From Spiribacter sp. 2438 (GTDB lineage Bacteria; Pseudomonadota; Gammaproteobacteria; Nitrococcales; Nitrococcaceae), in the NCBI RefSeq assembly GCF_009676705.1, contig NZ_CP046046.1:372001-436000 (forward strand): a stretch of 64,000 bases of DNA. Reading direction: 5' to 3'. The notes under the pieces were generated by a model. The model saw only the letters and a program-made list of their open reading frames with translations, ran no database searches and was not told where the DNA came from. The first letter of the stretch is position 1; the number at the start of each line of letters is the position of its first letter. A program made the translations under genes and the position numbers. Below, piece by piece: positions 1 to 8,614 of the stretch.

Positions 1-2045
1 AGCCGGTCGGTGAGCTCCGCCGGTGTGCGGGCCACCGGACGGCAGGTGTGCCCCTGGCAGACCCAGGCGCCGGTTTCGCCCTCGGGGGCGGCGGCCACCG
101 CGGTGCCCGCCGACGGCGTGAACACCAGCCGGCCCGGGTGATAGCCCGCTTCGGCCACTTCCCGCCAGGGCCGGTCACCGGCCTCATCGGCGGGGTCCGG
201 CCGCAACACCACCAGCGCCGGCGGCTCGAGGATCTCCTCCAGGGCATTGAGCAGGGCGCAGTGAGCGCCGGGGGCCTCCTGAATGCTGTTGGCGCCGGCC
301 ACCACCGCCCGCTCGGCGGCCTGCCGATAACGCGCGTCGCCCAGCCAGTGGCCCAGGCGGTTGAGCGCTAGCGCCGCCACGCCGTTGCCGGCGGGCAGGG
401 CATCATCGGTAAAACTGCGCGGCCGCTGAATCAGGGCCTCATGATCGGCCGCGGTGAAGAAAAAGCCGCCGTCCTCCGGGTCCTCGAACTGCTCCAGCAG
501 GACGTCCCCCAGGGCCAGGGCCCACTCCTCGCGACCGTCGGACCAGCGGGCCTGCTGCAACTCGATAAGCGCGGAGAGCATGAAGGCGTGGTCATCCAGA
601 TAGCCCGACAGGTTCGCCCGCCCGGCACGCCAGCTGGCCAGCAGTCGCCCGTCCCGCCAGCAGTGATCCCGCACAAAGCGCTCGGCGGTCTCGGCGGCAT
701 CAATAAATTCAGGGATCCCCAGGAAACGCCCCGCCCGGGCCAGCCCGCCGATCATCAGGGCGTTCCAGGCGGTCAGCGCCTTGTCGTCGAGGGCCGGGCG
801 CTCACGCTGGCTGCGGGCTTCACGCAACTTGGCCTGGGCGCTTTTCCATCGCTCCACCAGGGTGTCACGGGGGGTCTGCAGGCGCTTGGCCAGTTCCGAG
901 AACGCCATGTGGACCTGGGGCAGCCAGCGGCCCTCGAAGTTGGGCGCCTCATCCAGCCCCAGCCGGTAGATGGCGAGTTCCGCTTCCTCGGGCTCCAGCA
1001 CCTCGCGCATGGCGTCCGGCGTCCACAGATAGAACGCCCCCTCGCCCTCGCTGGTGTCGGCGTCCAGTGAGGTGGCAAAGCCGCCTTCCGGCAGGGTCAT
1101 TTCCCGCAGCACCCATTCACCGGTTTCCCGGGCGATACGCCGGAAGAACCGGTCGCCGGTGGCCCGGTAAGCGTCCGTGGCCACGCCGATCAGCAGGGCA
1201 TTGTCGCTGAGCATTTTCTCAAAGTGAGGGATGCCCCACTCGGCATCCACTGAGTAACGGGCAAAGCCGCCACCAATCTGGTCGTAAATGCCACCCAGGG
1301 CCATGCGCCGCAGGCTGTGGCAGGCCATGTGCAGCGCGCCCCGGTCCACCTCGCCGGCCTGCTGGCCGCGGGCGTAGTGACGCAGCAGCCGCTCGAGACT
1401 GGTGGCCTGGGGGAATTTGGGCGCGCTGCCAAAGCCCCCGTAGGCGGCGTCAAAGCGGCTGGCCAGCTGCAGCCGGGCCGACTCCAGCGCGTCGGCGGTG
1501 GGCAGCGCCGAGCCACCGGCACCGGCCGCCCGGTTGAGCACCCGCTGGAGGCGCTGGTTCTGCTCATCCACTTCGTCCCGCCGCTCCTGCCAGACCTGGA
1601 TGATCTGCTGCATCACCTCATCAAAGCCGGGCATGTCGGCGCGGCTCTGGCGGGGGAAATAGGTGCCGGTGAAAAACGGCAACTGCTCCGGCGTCAGGAA
1701 CACCGTCAGCGGCCAGCCACCGCCGCGGCCCGCCAGCAGCTGATGAGCCATTTGATAAATCCGATCCAGGTCCGGGCGCTCCTCGCGGTCCACCTTGATG
1801 TTGATGAAGTCGCGGTTCATCTGCGCCGCGATGTCGGGATCATCGAAGGATTCATGGGCCATGACGTGACACCAGTGGCAGGCGGAATAGCCCACCGAGA
1901 GCAGGATCGGCCGGTCCAGATCCCGCGCCGCCTGCAGGGCCGTCTCGTCCCAGGGCTGCCAGTGCACCGGGTTGTCCGCGTGCTGGCGCAGATAGGGGCT
2001 GGTGGCCTCGCCCAGGCGATTGCGTTGGATGGCGTCGTGTTGCAT
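1..2045 (-). CDS. Thioredoxin-domain protein, DUF255/YyaL (spermatogenesis-associated protein 20) family, C-terminus cut
   Basis: The frame runs open from an ATG at 2045 to the window edge, about 681 codons, so the C-terminus is missing. The N-terminal third is the DUF255 thioredoxin-like domain, with SPYLRQHADNPVHWQPW at residues 17-33 and the redox-type motif SACHWCHVM near residue 60. The rest matches the alpha/alpha toroid (six-hairpin glycosidase-like) part of the family, for example the FGSAPKFPQ and GGIYDQIGGGFARYSVD stretches. The biochemical role of the family is poorly defined; a thiol-redox or sugar-epimerase-like function is only inferred. It is divergent from ampD, with 46 bp between the start codons. 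Confidence 0.88.
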   Translation of the reverse strand, partial: MQHDAIQRNRLGEATSPYLRQHADNPVHWQPWDETALQAARDLDRPILLSVGYSACHWCHVMAHESFDDPDIAAQMNRDFINIKVDREERPDLDRIYQMAHQLLAGRGGGWPLTVFLTPEQLPFFTGTYFPRQSRADMPGFDEVMQQIIQVWQERRDEVDEQNQRLQRVLNRAAGAGGSALPTADALESARLQLASRFDAAYGGFGSAPKFPQATSLERLLRHYARGQQAGEVDRGALHMACHSLRRMALGGIYDQIGGGFARYSVDAEWGIPHFEKMLSDNALLIGVATDAYRATGDRFFRRIARETGEWVLREMTLPEGGFATSLDADTSEGEGAFYLWTPDAMREVLEPEEAELAIYRLGLDEAPNFEGRWLPQVHMAFSELAKRLQTPRDTLVERWKSAQAKLREARSQRERPALDDKALTAWNALMIGGLARAGRFLGIPEFIDAAETAERFVRDHCWRDGRLLASWRAGRANLSGYLDDHAFMLSALIELQQARWSDGREEWALALGDVLLEQFEDPEDGGFFFTAADHEALIQRPRSFTDDALPAGNGVAALALNRLGHWLGDARYRQAAERAVVAGANSIQEAPGAHCALLNALEEILEPPALVVLRPDPADEAGDRPWREVAEAGYHPGRLVFTPSAGTAVAAAPEGETGAWVCQGHTCRPVARTPAELTDR

Positions 2046-2091
2046 GGCGCAATGCTATCATCAGGCAGAAAAGGCCCACCATGGTGACAAC

Positions 2092-2685
2092 ATGCGGATA
2101 GACCCGGCGAGCGGGTTTCTGGACAGCGCGACCTACCTGGCGTCGCCCAACTGCGATGCGCGCCCCGGCGGCGCGCAGCCGGAGTTGCTAGTGGTTCACG
2201 GGATCAGTCTGCCGGAAGGCCAGTACGGTGGCGGCTATATCCGGGCGCTATTCACCAACCGTCTCAACACCCGGGACGATTCGCGGTTTCAGGCCCTGGA
2301 CGGGCTCAGGGTCTCCGCTCACCTGCTTATTGACCGCCGTGGCCAGCTGACCCAGTTCGTGCCCTTCGGCCAGCGGGCCTGGCATGCCGGCCAGTCCTGG
2401 TTCGAGGGGCGCAGCGACTGCAACGACTTCTCCATCGGGGTTGAGCTGGAGGGGACGGACCGGTCCCGATTCGCCGAAGCGCAGTACGACCGGCTCGAAC
2501 AGCTCATCCCGGTGCTGCAGCGGGCCTATCCCGGCATCGCAGACGACCGGGTGGTGGGGCACTGTCACATCGCCCCGGGCCGCAAGAGCGACCCCGGGCC
2601 GCTGTTTGACTGGGGGCGGTTGCATCGCCGTCTGGGCATTCGCTGCCCCATCACCCAATCGCCACCGGGTCCGCCATGCAACTGA
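2092..2685 (+). CDS. ampD: 1,6-anhydro-N-acetylmuramyl-L-alanine amidase AmpD
   Basis: This 197-residue cytoplasmic zinc amidase removes the peptide from anhydro-muropeptides during peptidoglycan recycling. The N-acetylmuramoyl-L-alanine amidase fold is evident: LLVVHGISLP supplies the first zinc histidine (H36), and near the C-terminus GHCHIAPGRKSDPG carries the second histidine and the aspartate, as in E. coli AmpD (GHSDIAPGRKTDPG). The ATG at 2092 is chosen because the protein then begins in the usual family position; an in-frame ATG at 2002 would overlap the divergent gene. The last 10 bp overlap the ampE-like gene, so the two are probably co-translated. Confidence 0.93.
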   Translation: MRIDPASGFLDSATYLASPNCDARPGGAQPELLVVHGISLPEGQYGGGYIRALFTNRLNTRDDSRFQALDGLRVSAHLLIDRRGQLTQFVPFGQRAWHAGQSWFEGRSDCNDFSIGVELEGTDRSRFAEAQYDRLEQLIPVLQRAYPGIADDRVVGHCHIAPGRKSDPGPLFDWGRLHRRLGIRCPITQSPPGPPCN

Positions 2686-3539
2686 TCGCCATTCTGATTG
2701 CTTTCATTCTCACCGGGCTGCTTTCTCCCGGGGGATGGCGCAGCGCCCGGGGCTTTAACCGGCTGGCGGACTGGCTGCGCCAGCGACTGCTGCCCCTGGG
2801 GCTGTGGAACCATGCCGGCGGGCTGATCGCGGTAGTGATCCCCGCGCTGCTGTTGGTGCTGTTGGTACAGTGGCTGGCGGGCGGCTGGCTATTCGGCCTC
2901 GTGGGTGGGGCCCTGGGGGTGATCGCGCTGCTGTTTGCCTTTGGCGGCGGTGAAACCCTGGAGGCCGAAGTGGCGGCCTTCACCAGCGCCTGGCGCCGCG
3001 GTGATGAGGCGGCGGCCCAGCGCGCCCTCGAGGCCATCGCCGGCAGCTCGCTGGAGCCGGTGCCCCTGGAAGTCATGCCCGAGTTGGCCGCGGAACATCT
3101 GGTGATCCGCGCCCGAACCCGCTGGTTTGCACCAGTGTTCTGGTTCGTGGTGCTGGGGCCGGTGGGGGCCTTCGGCTATCGGCTGGTGGTGCTGGCCCGG
3201 GCCTTCGGCGATTTCCACGACAACACCGGCCCCGGCTACTGTCAGTGCTCCGCACGTCTGATCACCATTCTGGACTGGCTGCCCAACCGGTTGATGGCCC
3301 TGGCCCTCGCGCTGGTGGGACATTTCAACGCCACCCGCCAGGCCTGGGCAGCTACGGTGGATCAGGACGAGCAGCAGCGGCTGTCCTCGGCGGGGCTGGG
3401 GGCGCTGGGACTGGCCCCCTCGGACGGCCCGCGGGACCTCACCGGTGAAGCGGTGGGGGACACCCATGCGATGCTGCGTCGGGGACTGTACGTCTGGCTG
3501 GCGGCGATCGCCGCGGCGACGTTGCTGGGCCTGCTCTAG
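2676..3539 (+). CDS. ampE: AmpE-like inner-membrane protein (regulatory signalling modulator family)
   Basis: A 287-residue membrane protein of the AmpE/CobD-like family, encoded directly after ampD with a 10-bp overlap, the usual ampDE arrangement. Hydrophobic segments are visible at about residues 2-16, 48-66 and 70-90, around 150-172 and at the extreme C-terminus. A GGGETLEAEVAAF stretch links the first helices to a soluble loop containing the family-like F.VVLGPVGAFGYRL segment. AmpE is linked to beta-lactamase induction in enterobacteria, but its molecular function is not settled. No AmpC or AmpR is seen nearby, so a general wall-recycling role is more likely here. Confidence 0.85.
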   Translation: MQLIAILIAFILTGLLSPGGWRSARGFNRLADWLRQRLLPLGLWNHAGGLIAVVIPALLLVLLVQWLAGGWLFGLVGGALGVIALLFAFGGGETLEAEVAAFTSAWRRGDEAAAQRALEAIAGSSLEPVPLEVMPELAAEHLVIRARTRWFAPVFWFVVLGPVGAFGYRLVVLARAFGDFHDNTGPGYCQCSARLITILDWLPNRLMALALALVGHFNATRQAWAATVDQDEQQRLSSAGLGALGLAPSDGPRDLTGEAVGDTHAMLRRGLYVWLAAIAAATLLGLL

Positions 3540-3989
3540 CTAGACCACCAGCACCGGGCAGTGGGCGGAGCCCGCCACCCGCTGAGCGACGCTGCCCAGC
3601 AGCACGGAGGTCTCGCCAGTGGTCCCCTGAGCCCCCACCACGATCAGGTCACAGTCCCGCTGGCGGGCGAACTGCACGATGGTGCTGGCGGGCCGGCCAC
3701 CCTTGACGAAGGCCCGCAGGTGATCCTTGGGTGCCCCGTGATCCCGCAGATACTCCTTGGCGGACATGGCGATGTCGGTGGCGTATTCCTTGAGGGCGTT
3801 TTCCGGCAGATCCAGGCGGGTGGGCCGCACCATGGAGATGGACGCCTCCCGCAGGCTGTGGTGCTTGAACACGCACAGCACGTAGATCTCGGCCTGGGTG
3901 ATCCGCTGAATCTCCAGAGTTTTTTCCAGCGCCTTGAGAGCCCCATTGGAGCCGTCCACCGGGACCAGAATGCGATTGAATGCCGCCAT
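3540..3989 (-). CDS. teaD: Universal stress protein, TeaD-like, last gene of the TRAP operon
   Basis: A 149-residue UspA-family protein. The N-terminal [15 protein letters not shown] and the C-terminal [20 protein letters not shown] contain the ATP-binding pattern G-2X-G-9X-G-S/T, so it should be an ATP-binding Usp. It starts 8 bp after the large TRAP permease gene, behind AGGGGACGCC. In Halomonas elongata the ectoine transporter operon is teaABCD, and TeaD is exactly such an ATP-binding Usp that restrains TeaABC activity. Gene order and family match that operon; direct regulation here is inferred. Confidence 0.88.
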   Translation of the reverse strand: MAAFNRILVPVDGSNGALKALEKTLEIQRITQAEIYVLCVFKHHSLREASISMVRPTRLDLPENALKEYATDIAMSAKEYLRDHGAPKDHLRAFVKGGRPASTIVQFARQRDCDLIVVGAQGTTGETSVLLGSVAQRVAGSAHCPVLVV

Positions 3990-3997
3990 GGCGTCCC

Positions 3998-5281
3998 CTA
4001 GTTGAACATCATGTCACGCAGTCCCAGGGAGATCTGCGGGAACATGATCAGCAGGGCCGCCGAGAGGATCAGCATGAATACAAAGGGTGGCGTGCCCCGA
4101 ATGACTTCGATGTACGGTCGCTTGAAGATCGCAATGGCCGTGAATATGTCGCAGCCAAAGGGCGGCGTGGCCGAGCCGATGGCCACCTGCAGCGTGATCA
4201 GAATGCCCACCAGCACCGGGTCGAGACCGGTGGCGGCCACCGCCGGCATGAAAATCGGCGTCAGCACCAGAATCACCACAATGGGGTCAACAAACATGCA
4301 GGCCACAAAGAAGGCGATGCAGATGGCGATCAGCACCCCGGTGGGGCCGGCCTCGTTAATGCCCACGGCCTCCAGCACCGCCGAGGGGATCTGAGCGAAA
4401 GAGATAATCCAGGAGAAGCCGTTGCCCACGCCCACCAGGATGAACACCACCGCGGTGATCAGGCCGGTGGACTTGGCGATGGCCCAGATGTCTTTCGACT
4501 TCAGCGACCGGAAGACCAGGAACTCCAGGATGAAGGCATACAGCACACACACCGCCGCCGCTTCGGTGGGGCTGAAGACGCCACCGTAGATGCCGCCGAC
4601 GATAATGAGCGGGAAGCCCAGCGGCCAGAGCGCCTGGCGGATCGCGGTGCCGCGCTCCCGCCAGCTGGCCTTGGGCTCGGTGGGGACCTTGTTGATGTAG
4701 GCGTAGGCGATGCAATAGGCCGAGAACATGGCAAGGATCATCAGTCCGGGGCCGATGCCGGCGATGAACAGCTCCCCGATGGAGGTCTCGGAGATCACCC
4801 CGTAGACGATCATGCCGATGCTTGGCGGGATCAGGAAGGCGATGTCACTGGAGTTGATGATCAACGCCAACGAAAACGAGTCCTTGTAACCGGCCTTGAG
4901 CATGCGCGGCCGCAGGGGCGAGCCCACCGCCACCACTGTGGCCTGGGTGGAGCCGGAGACCGCCCCGAACAGCGTGCAGGAGGTGGCGGTGCTCACCGCT
5001 AGACCGCCCTTGATGTGGCCAACAAAGCTCATGACCATGTTGATCAGGCGCTCCGCCGACGTGCCGCGGGTCATGATGTCGGCGGCCAGAATGAACATGG
5101 GCACCGCGATCAGCGAGGCGGGCCGGATGCCGGCAATGATCTGCTGGATCAGCGTGTCCATCTGACCAAAGCCGTTGAACATCATCACGAAGCCGATGGT
5201 GGCGCCGGCGATCAGCGGCACCATCATCGGGAAGCCGAGCAGCAGCAACAGCACCATCACCGAGAACATGATCATCGCCAT
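3998..5281 (-). CDS. teaC: TRAP transporter large permease (DctM family), TeaC-like
   Basis: A 427-residue polytopic inner-membrane protein of the DctM family, the sodium-coupled permease of a tripartite ATP-independent periplasmic transporter. Around a dozen hydrophobic segments are visible. Family landmarks include [20 protein letters not shown] at the N-terminus, the [14 protein letters not shown]-type segment near residue 57, and [16 protein letters not shown] around residue 105. The start is 5 bp after the teaB-like stop, behind GAGGTG. The substrate is assigned from the neighbouring TeaA-like binding protein, not from this protein itself. Confidence 0.9.
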   Translation of the reverse strand: MAMIMFSVMVLLLLLGFPMMVPLIAGATIGFVMMFNGFGQMDTLIQQIIAGIRPASLIAVPMFILAADIMTRGTSAERLINMVMSFVGHIKGGLAVSTATSCTLFGAVSGSTQATVVAVGSPLRPRMLKAGYKDSFSLALIINSSDIAFLIPPSIGMIVYGVISETSIGELFIAGIGPGLMILAMFSAYCIAYAYINKVPTEPKASWRERGTAIRQALWPLGFPLIIVGGIYGGVFSPTEAAAVCVLYAFILEFLVFRSLKSKDIWAIAKSTGLITAVVFILVGVGNGFSWIISFAQIPSAVLEAVGINEAGPTGVLIAICIAFFVACMFVDPIVVILVLTPIFMPAVAATGLDPVLVGILITLQVAIGSATPPFGCDIFTAIAIFKRPYIEVIRGTPPFVFMLILSAALLIMFPQISLGLRDMMFN

Positions 5282-5286
5282 GGCGG

Positions 5287-5865
5287 TTACACCTCGGTTT
5301 CGGTGTCGGTGTAACCATCCACCATGGCGGTGGACAGATACACGTCCTTTTCACGAATGTTCTTGATGGCGGTGAGCAGGTACTGAATGCCGGTGATGGC
5401 AAATCCCAGCGGCACCCACAGATAAATCCACCAGATGGGCAGCCCCATGGCGGGCAGCACCCGGCCGCGCTGATAGAGGGTGGTGATGTACTCGATGGAG
5501 TAATACATCAGGAAAAACATGGCCGCCGAGGTGACCAGCGCAATGATGATCATGAGGATCTTGCGCCCGAACACCGGAAAGGCGTCGTAAATCGCCGACA
5601 TGCGGATGTGCCGACCGTGGCGGGCGGCGTAGCCAATGCCCGCAAAGGTGATCATGACGATCAGAATTCGGTTGATTTCGCCGGAGACGGCGATACTGGA
5701 GCCCAGGGCGAAGCGGCTGACGACGTTGGCGACGGTGTTGACCGCCATGAGCAGAACGCCGAGCCCGAGAATGCCGGCTTCGAGGCGGGCCAGCGCCATG
5801 TCCAGCAGGCCCAGTGGCCCCGGTAGCCCCGAGGTGTAGCGTCTTTCCTCGTCTTCGTCGATCAT
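5287..5865 (-). CDS. teaB: TRAP transporter small permease (DctQ family), TeaB-like
   Basis: A 192-residue protein with four hydrophobic segments (about residues 32-52, 68-85, 103-124, 145-165), the expected topology of the DctQ subunit that partners DctM in the membrane. SRFALGSSIAVSGEINR and the GIGYAARHGRHIRM segment resemble the DctQ consensus. It lies between the binding-protein and large-permease genes, 5 bp from the latter and 97 bp from the former. The 97-bp spacer may allow the binding protein to be made in excess, as is common in TRAP operons; no clear hairpin-plus-U terminator is visible in it. Confidence 0.88.
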   Translation of the reverse strand: MIDEDEERRYTSGLPGPLGLLDMALARLEAGILGLGVLLMAVNTVANVVSRFALGSSIAVSGEINRILIVMITFAGIGYAARHGRHIRMSAIYDAFPVFGRKILMIIIALVTSAAMFFLMYYSIEYITTLYQRGRVLPAMGLPIWWIYLWVPLGFAITGIQYLLTAIKNIREKDVYLSTAMVDGYTDTETEV

Positions 5866-5962
5866 CCCCGCCCCCCGGGTGATGTCCCGATTGTGGGATC
5901 AGTAAAGGGGCCAGCCCGCAGCGCGGACTGCCCCCTCCCAATGCGGCTTAACCGCCAGACGC

Positions 5963-6979
5963 TCAGTTGGACTGAACGGCCTCGAGGTCGGCCTTGAACT
6001 GCTCCAGGAGCATGGCACCGTCTTCGCCGGTCAGCTCCAGATAGCGCTCCTCAACCGCCGGAGCCAGTGCCCGGAACTCGTCAATCTGCTCCTCGTTCAG
6101 GCGGGTCACGGTGACCTCGTCCGACGATTCCAGAATCAGCTCCAGTGACTCGTCCGCCAGACCCTGGATATGCTCCATGGTGACGGCATAGGCGTGATCC
6201 GCCGCGTCGCGAACCATCTGCTGGTCGTCAGCGGACAGGCTGTTGAAGAAGTCCTGGTTGGCCATGGACGCTGTCACGAACCAGCCATGACCGGTGAACA
6301 CCAGGTTCGGAGACACCTCGTAAAGTCCGCCGGACTGGATCCAGAAGATCGGGTTTTCCTGACCGTCGATCAGGCCGGTCTGCAGGCCACCATAGACCTC
6401 ACCCCAGGGCAGCGGCGTCGGCGTTGCACCAAAGGCGTTGTAAGTGGCGGAGAGCAGCGGGTTGGTCATCACCCGAATGTTCTTGCCCTGGATCCCGCTG
6501 GGGCTGGTGAACGGCTCATCGGCGGTCACCACCATTTCACCTTCGGGATACATCTTCAGCAGTTCGAGGCCGTGCTCAGCGTAGAGCTCGGGGAAGATCT
6601 CGTTGATGGCCACGCTCTGGTCGAAGAACTCCAGCACGGTCTGCTCGTCGGTGGGCAGCAGATACGGCACGAAGAAGATCTGTGCCGCCGGCAGCCAGGC
6701 GCCGCTGAAGCCCGGCGACTGGTTCACGAACTCGATGATGCCGTTCTGGGCCTGCTCCATGATGTCGTCCGACTCACCGAGCTCACCAAAGCGATAGACC
6801 TCGAGGGTGTAGTCCGAATTGGCCTCAATATGATCCTTGAACGCCATGGCATAGACGTCCTGGACGTCGTCCTCGAATTCCTCATGGGCGTAGCGCCAGG
6901 TGTCGGCAAAGGCCGCACTGGACAGGCTCAGGGCCAGGGCGCCAATGGCGGCGTGAGTCAAAAACCGGGATGACTTCAT
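5963..6979 (-). CDS. teaA: TRAP solute-binding protein, TeaA-like (ectoine/hydroxyectoine)
   Basis: A 338-residue periplasmic DctP-family receptor with a Sec signal peptide cleaved after SSAAFA. From memory of Halomonas elongata TeaA, long stretches are almost identical: DTWRYAHEEFEDDVQDVYAM, VYRFGELGESDDIMEQ, NQSPGFSG, LELLKMYPEGEMVVTADEP, ATPTPLPWGEVYGGLQTG and DGQENPIFWI. This is much closer than a generic DctP match and points to ectoine and hydroxyectoine as ligands. A strong ribosome site (AAGGAG, 8 bp before the ATG) and a promoter at 7040-7068 precede it. Confidence 0.9.
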   Translation of the reverse strand: MKSSRFLTHAAIGALALSLSSAAFADTWRYAHEEFEDDVQDVYAMAFKDHIEANSDYTLEVYRFGELGESDDIMEQAQNGIIEFVNQSPGFSGAWLPAAQIFFVPYLLPTDEQTVLEFFDQSVAINEIFPELYAEHGLELLKMYPEGEMVVTADEPFTSPSGIQGKNIRVMTNPLLSATYNAFGATPTPLPWGEVYGGLQTGLIDGQENPIFWIQSGGLYEVSPNLVFTGHGWFVTASMANQDFFNSLSADDQQMVRDAADHAYAVTMEHIQGLADESLELILESSDEVTVTRLNEEQIDEFRALAPAVEERYLELTGEDGAMLLEQFKADLEAVQSN

Positions 6980-7039
6980 GTGTAAGTCTCCTTGTGTGTC
7001 GTATTGGCTACCGCCACTTAATGGTGACAGTCCCGATCG

Positions 7040-7068
7040 AAGGTAGCCCGCGGCTGGAACCCGGTCAA
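7040..7068 (-). promoter_or_regulatory. Sigma-70 promoter of the teaABCD-like operon
   Basis: On the minus strand TTGACC (7068-7063) is followed after exactly 17 bp by TACCTT (7045-7040), about 60 bp before the teaA start. Further upstream, 7091-7118 holds an inverted repeat TGGTGC/GCACCA and a smaller nested one GGTGC/GCACC. This is a plausible activator or repressor site for osmotic control. The assignment is by pattern only. Confidence 0.55.
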
Positions 7069-7141
7069 GTGCATGAATTGGCCGCCGAAATGGTGCAGAG
7101 AAGCACCGAATCGCACCAATCTTGCCCGTAAAGTCGGTCTT

Positions 7142-7921
7142 TTAACGGGATGAAGGCCGATCCCGGGGCACCGATGGCAGCTGTCGTTGCTCTGGCAGGT
7201 TCGCCTCCGCCTCGAACACCCGACTCTGCAGGCGCACCGTGGCGGTGGTGGTGATCGGCAGGCGGCCGGTGGCCAGGAGTCGGCGGTGAAACAGGTCCAC
7301 GTCGGGGTCAAAGCGGCTGGCGGCGCGGGCCGCCGCCAGAATCAATGCACCACCATAGGGCACTCGCAGCGGATAGCCGTAGGTCACCTGCACCCGCAGC
7401 AGGGTGGCATCCGCCAGGTTCAGACCGCTGCGTGGGCCCGGCCCGGTGCTGCCCAGGTGGACATCGCGAAACGGGAGGTAAATTCGGCCATCGGCATCCC
7501 GGCGACCATGGTCCCGGAGCGCCTCGGCGGTGGGATTGAGAATGCGAATGCGGCTGTGGGCGAAAACCTCCGGCAGCGATTGCAGGCTGAATCGGCGCTC
7601 AAAGTCAGTGACCCGCCGCTCCGGAGCTTTTAATGGCGTCAGCGCCCGGGCCAGGGCTGTGCGCATGGGGCCCGTCCGGGCGTTTTCCACCGCGCCGGCC
7701 CGGGCCGCCATGAGGGTGGCGTGGCTGACAAACGCCCGGGCCTCGTGAACGAAGGCCCACTGCACCACCATGAGGCCGACAGCCAGCACCACCGGCAGGG
7801 CAATCAGCGCCTCCAGCATGACGCCGCCGGTCATGCCATGCCGCTGTCCTGGACCAGGTTGGCCGGGAAGGCCCGCGGCCGGGCGCTGATCACGGGGGCC
7901 AATCAGCGCCCGGCGGGTCAT
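7142..7921 (-). CDS. TadE-like / pseudopilin-type membrane protein
   Basis: A 259-residue protein. The segment GVMLEALIALPVVLAVG at about residues 33-49 is a single N-terminal membrane helix with the glutamate-containing pilin-like motif of TadE/TadG proteins. The helix is followed by an extracytoplasmic domain with repeated R.RI/Y.LPF and VTYGYPL segments. The ATG at 7921 overlaps the stop codon of the upstream pilin (TAATG), so expression is probably coupled to the pilin. No other Tad or type IV pilus genes are present in the window. The precise role is unknown; a minor pilin or surface-assembly factor is the best guess. Confidence 0.65.
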   Translation of the reverse strand: MTRRALIGPRDQRPAAGLPGQPGPGQRHGMTGGVMLEALIALPVVLAVGLMVVQWAFVHEARAFVSHATLMAARAGAVENARTGPMRTALARALTPLKAPERRVTDFERRFSLQSLPEVFAHSRIRILNPTAEALRDHGRRDADGRIYLPFRDVHLGSTGPGPRSGLNLADATLLRVQVTYGYPLRVPYGGALILAAARAASRFDPDVDLFHRRLLATGRLPITTTATVRLQSRVFEAEANLPEQRQLPSVPRDRPSSR

Positions 7922-8391
7922 TAACCGCGGCAGTTGGCGGGCGCGAAGCGGGTGGGGAGGGAGCCATCGCCATTCGCCGCCTCGCACCTCCACTCGATTT
8001 GGCCGCCCTCTTCACTAACAGTGGGAATAAAAAAGAGACTGTCCCCTTCATCGACCCCCTCGCCAATATCGTTGAACGTTACTCGAATACTTCCCGGTGA
8101 CGTTGACGAGATGATGATTGCCTCAACCACATCGGTTGAATAACTGCTGCCGGGCGTCGTGCCGCTGTCGTCCAAACCTGCTTCTGAGGAATTCGTAGGT
8201 AACTGCCCATTCGCATAGTAATAGTCCGCGACGCTGGCCTTGATGGGCGAGACGGCAGCAATGGCCTCCGTGACTTTGGCCCGGACGGTGTAGTCCGAGT
8301 AGGCCGGTACGGCCACGGCGGCCAGCACGCCGACGATGGCCACAACGATCATGAGTTCAATCAGCGTGAAACCGCTTTGACGATTGCGCAT
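7921..8391 (-). CDS. pilA: Type IV major pilin (PilA-like prepilin)
   Basis: A 156-residue prepilin. It has a short basic leader MRNRQSG followed by [19 protein letters not shown], the class IVa cleavage/N-methylation site (G7/F8) and the E5 of the mature protein. [12 protein letters not shown] segment follows, and two cysteines sit in the C-terminal quarter (WRCEA and PANCRG), giving the disulfide-bounded D-region. A GGAGG site lies 6 bp before the ATG. The base composition is visibly more AT-rich than the neighbouring genes, as is common for antigenically variable pilins or transferred DNA. It is the first gene of a two-gene unit with the TadE-like protein. Confidence 0.9.
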   Translation of the reverse strand: MRNRQSGFTLIELMIVVAIVGVLAAVAVPAYSDYTVRAKVTEAIAAVSPIKASVADYYYANGQLPTNSSEAGLDDSGTTPGSSYSTDVVEAIIISSTSPGSIRVTFNDIGEGVDEGDSLFFIPTVSEEGGQIEWRCEAANGDGSLPTRFAPANCRG

Positions 8392-8474
8392 GAAAAACCT
8401 CCGGTAGCTTCAAATCGGAACCGCGCCGGGGGGCGGGTTCGGGGGTCAATTCAGCCCGGTTTGCCGGCGGGTGT

Positions 8475-8494
8475 TCTGCGATCTGTCTCGCAGA
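8475..8494. repeat. Perfect inverted repeat in the pilA-sucC divergent spacer
   Basis: TCTGCGA (8475-8481) and TCGCAGA (8488-8494) are perfect inverted arms around a 6-bp centre. They lie in the 223-bp spacer between the divergent pilin and sucC, 84 bp before the pilin start. It could be an operator or a leader hairpin; nothing else in this spacer is clearly interpretable. Confidence 0.4.
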
Positions 8495-8614
8495 CCGGAC
8501 CAGCGGGGCCGCGGACGGGCCCAGTGGCGCTTTTCCGCAGCGCCGCAATTTTTTGAAACCACCCCCGGAATCGTGGAAAATGCTCCAACTTTTTCATGAG
8601 GAGGCGGAGGGCCC

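Noticed and set aside
3980-5002. 340-codon frame opposite the TRAP permease
   Set aside because: Composition (Gly/His/Asp/Arg runs) is typical of an antisense shadow of a membrane-protein gene.
8526-8554. GGCGC/GCGCC hairpin followed by T6 upstream of sucC as a terminator or attenuator
   Set aside because: The stem is only 5 bp with a 9-nt loop and four bases before the T run; no plus-strand gene ends before it and no leader peptide is seen.
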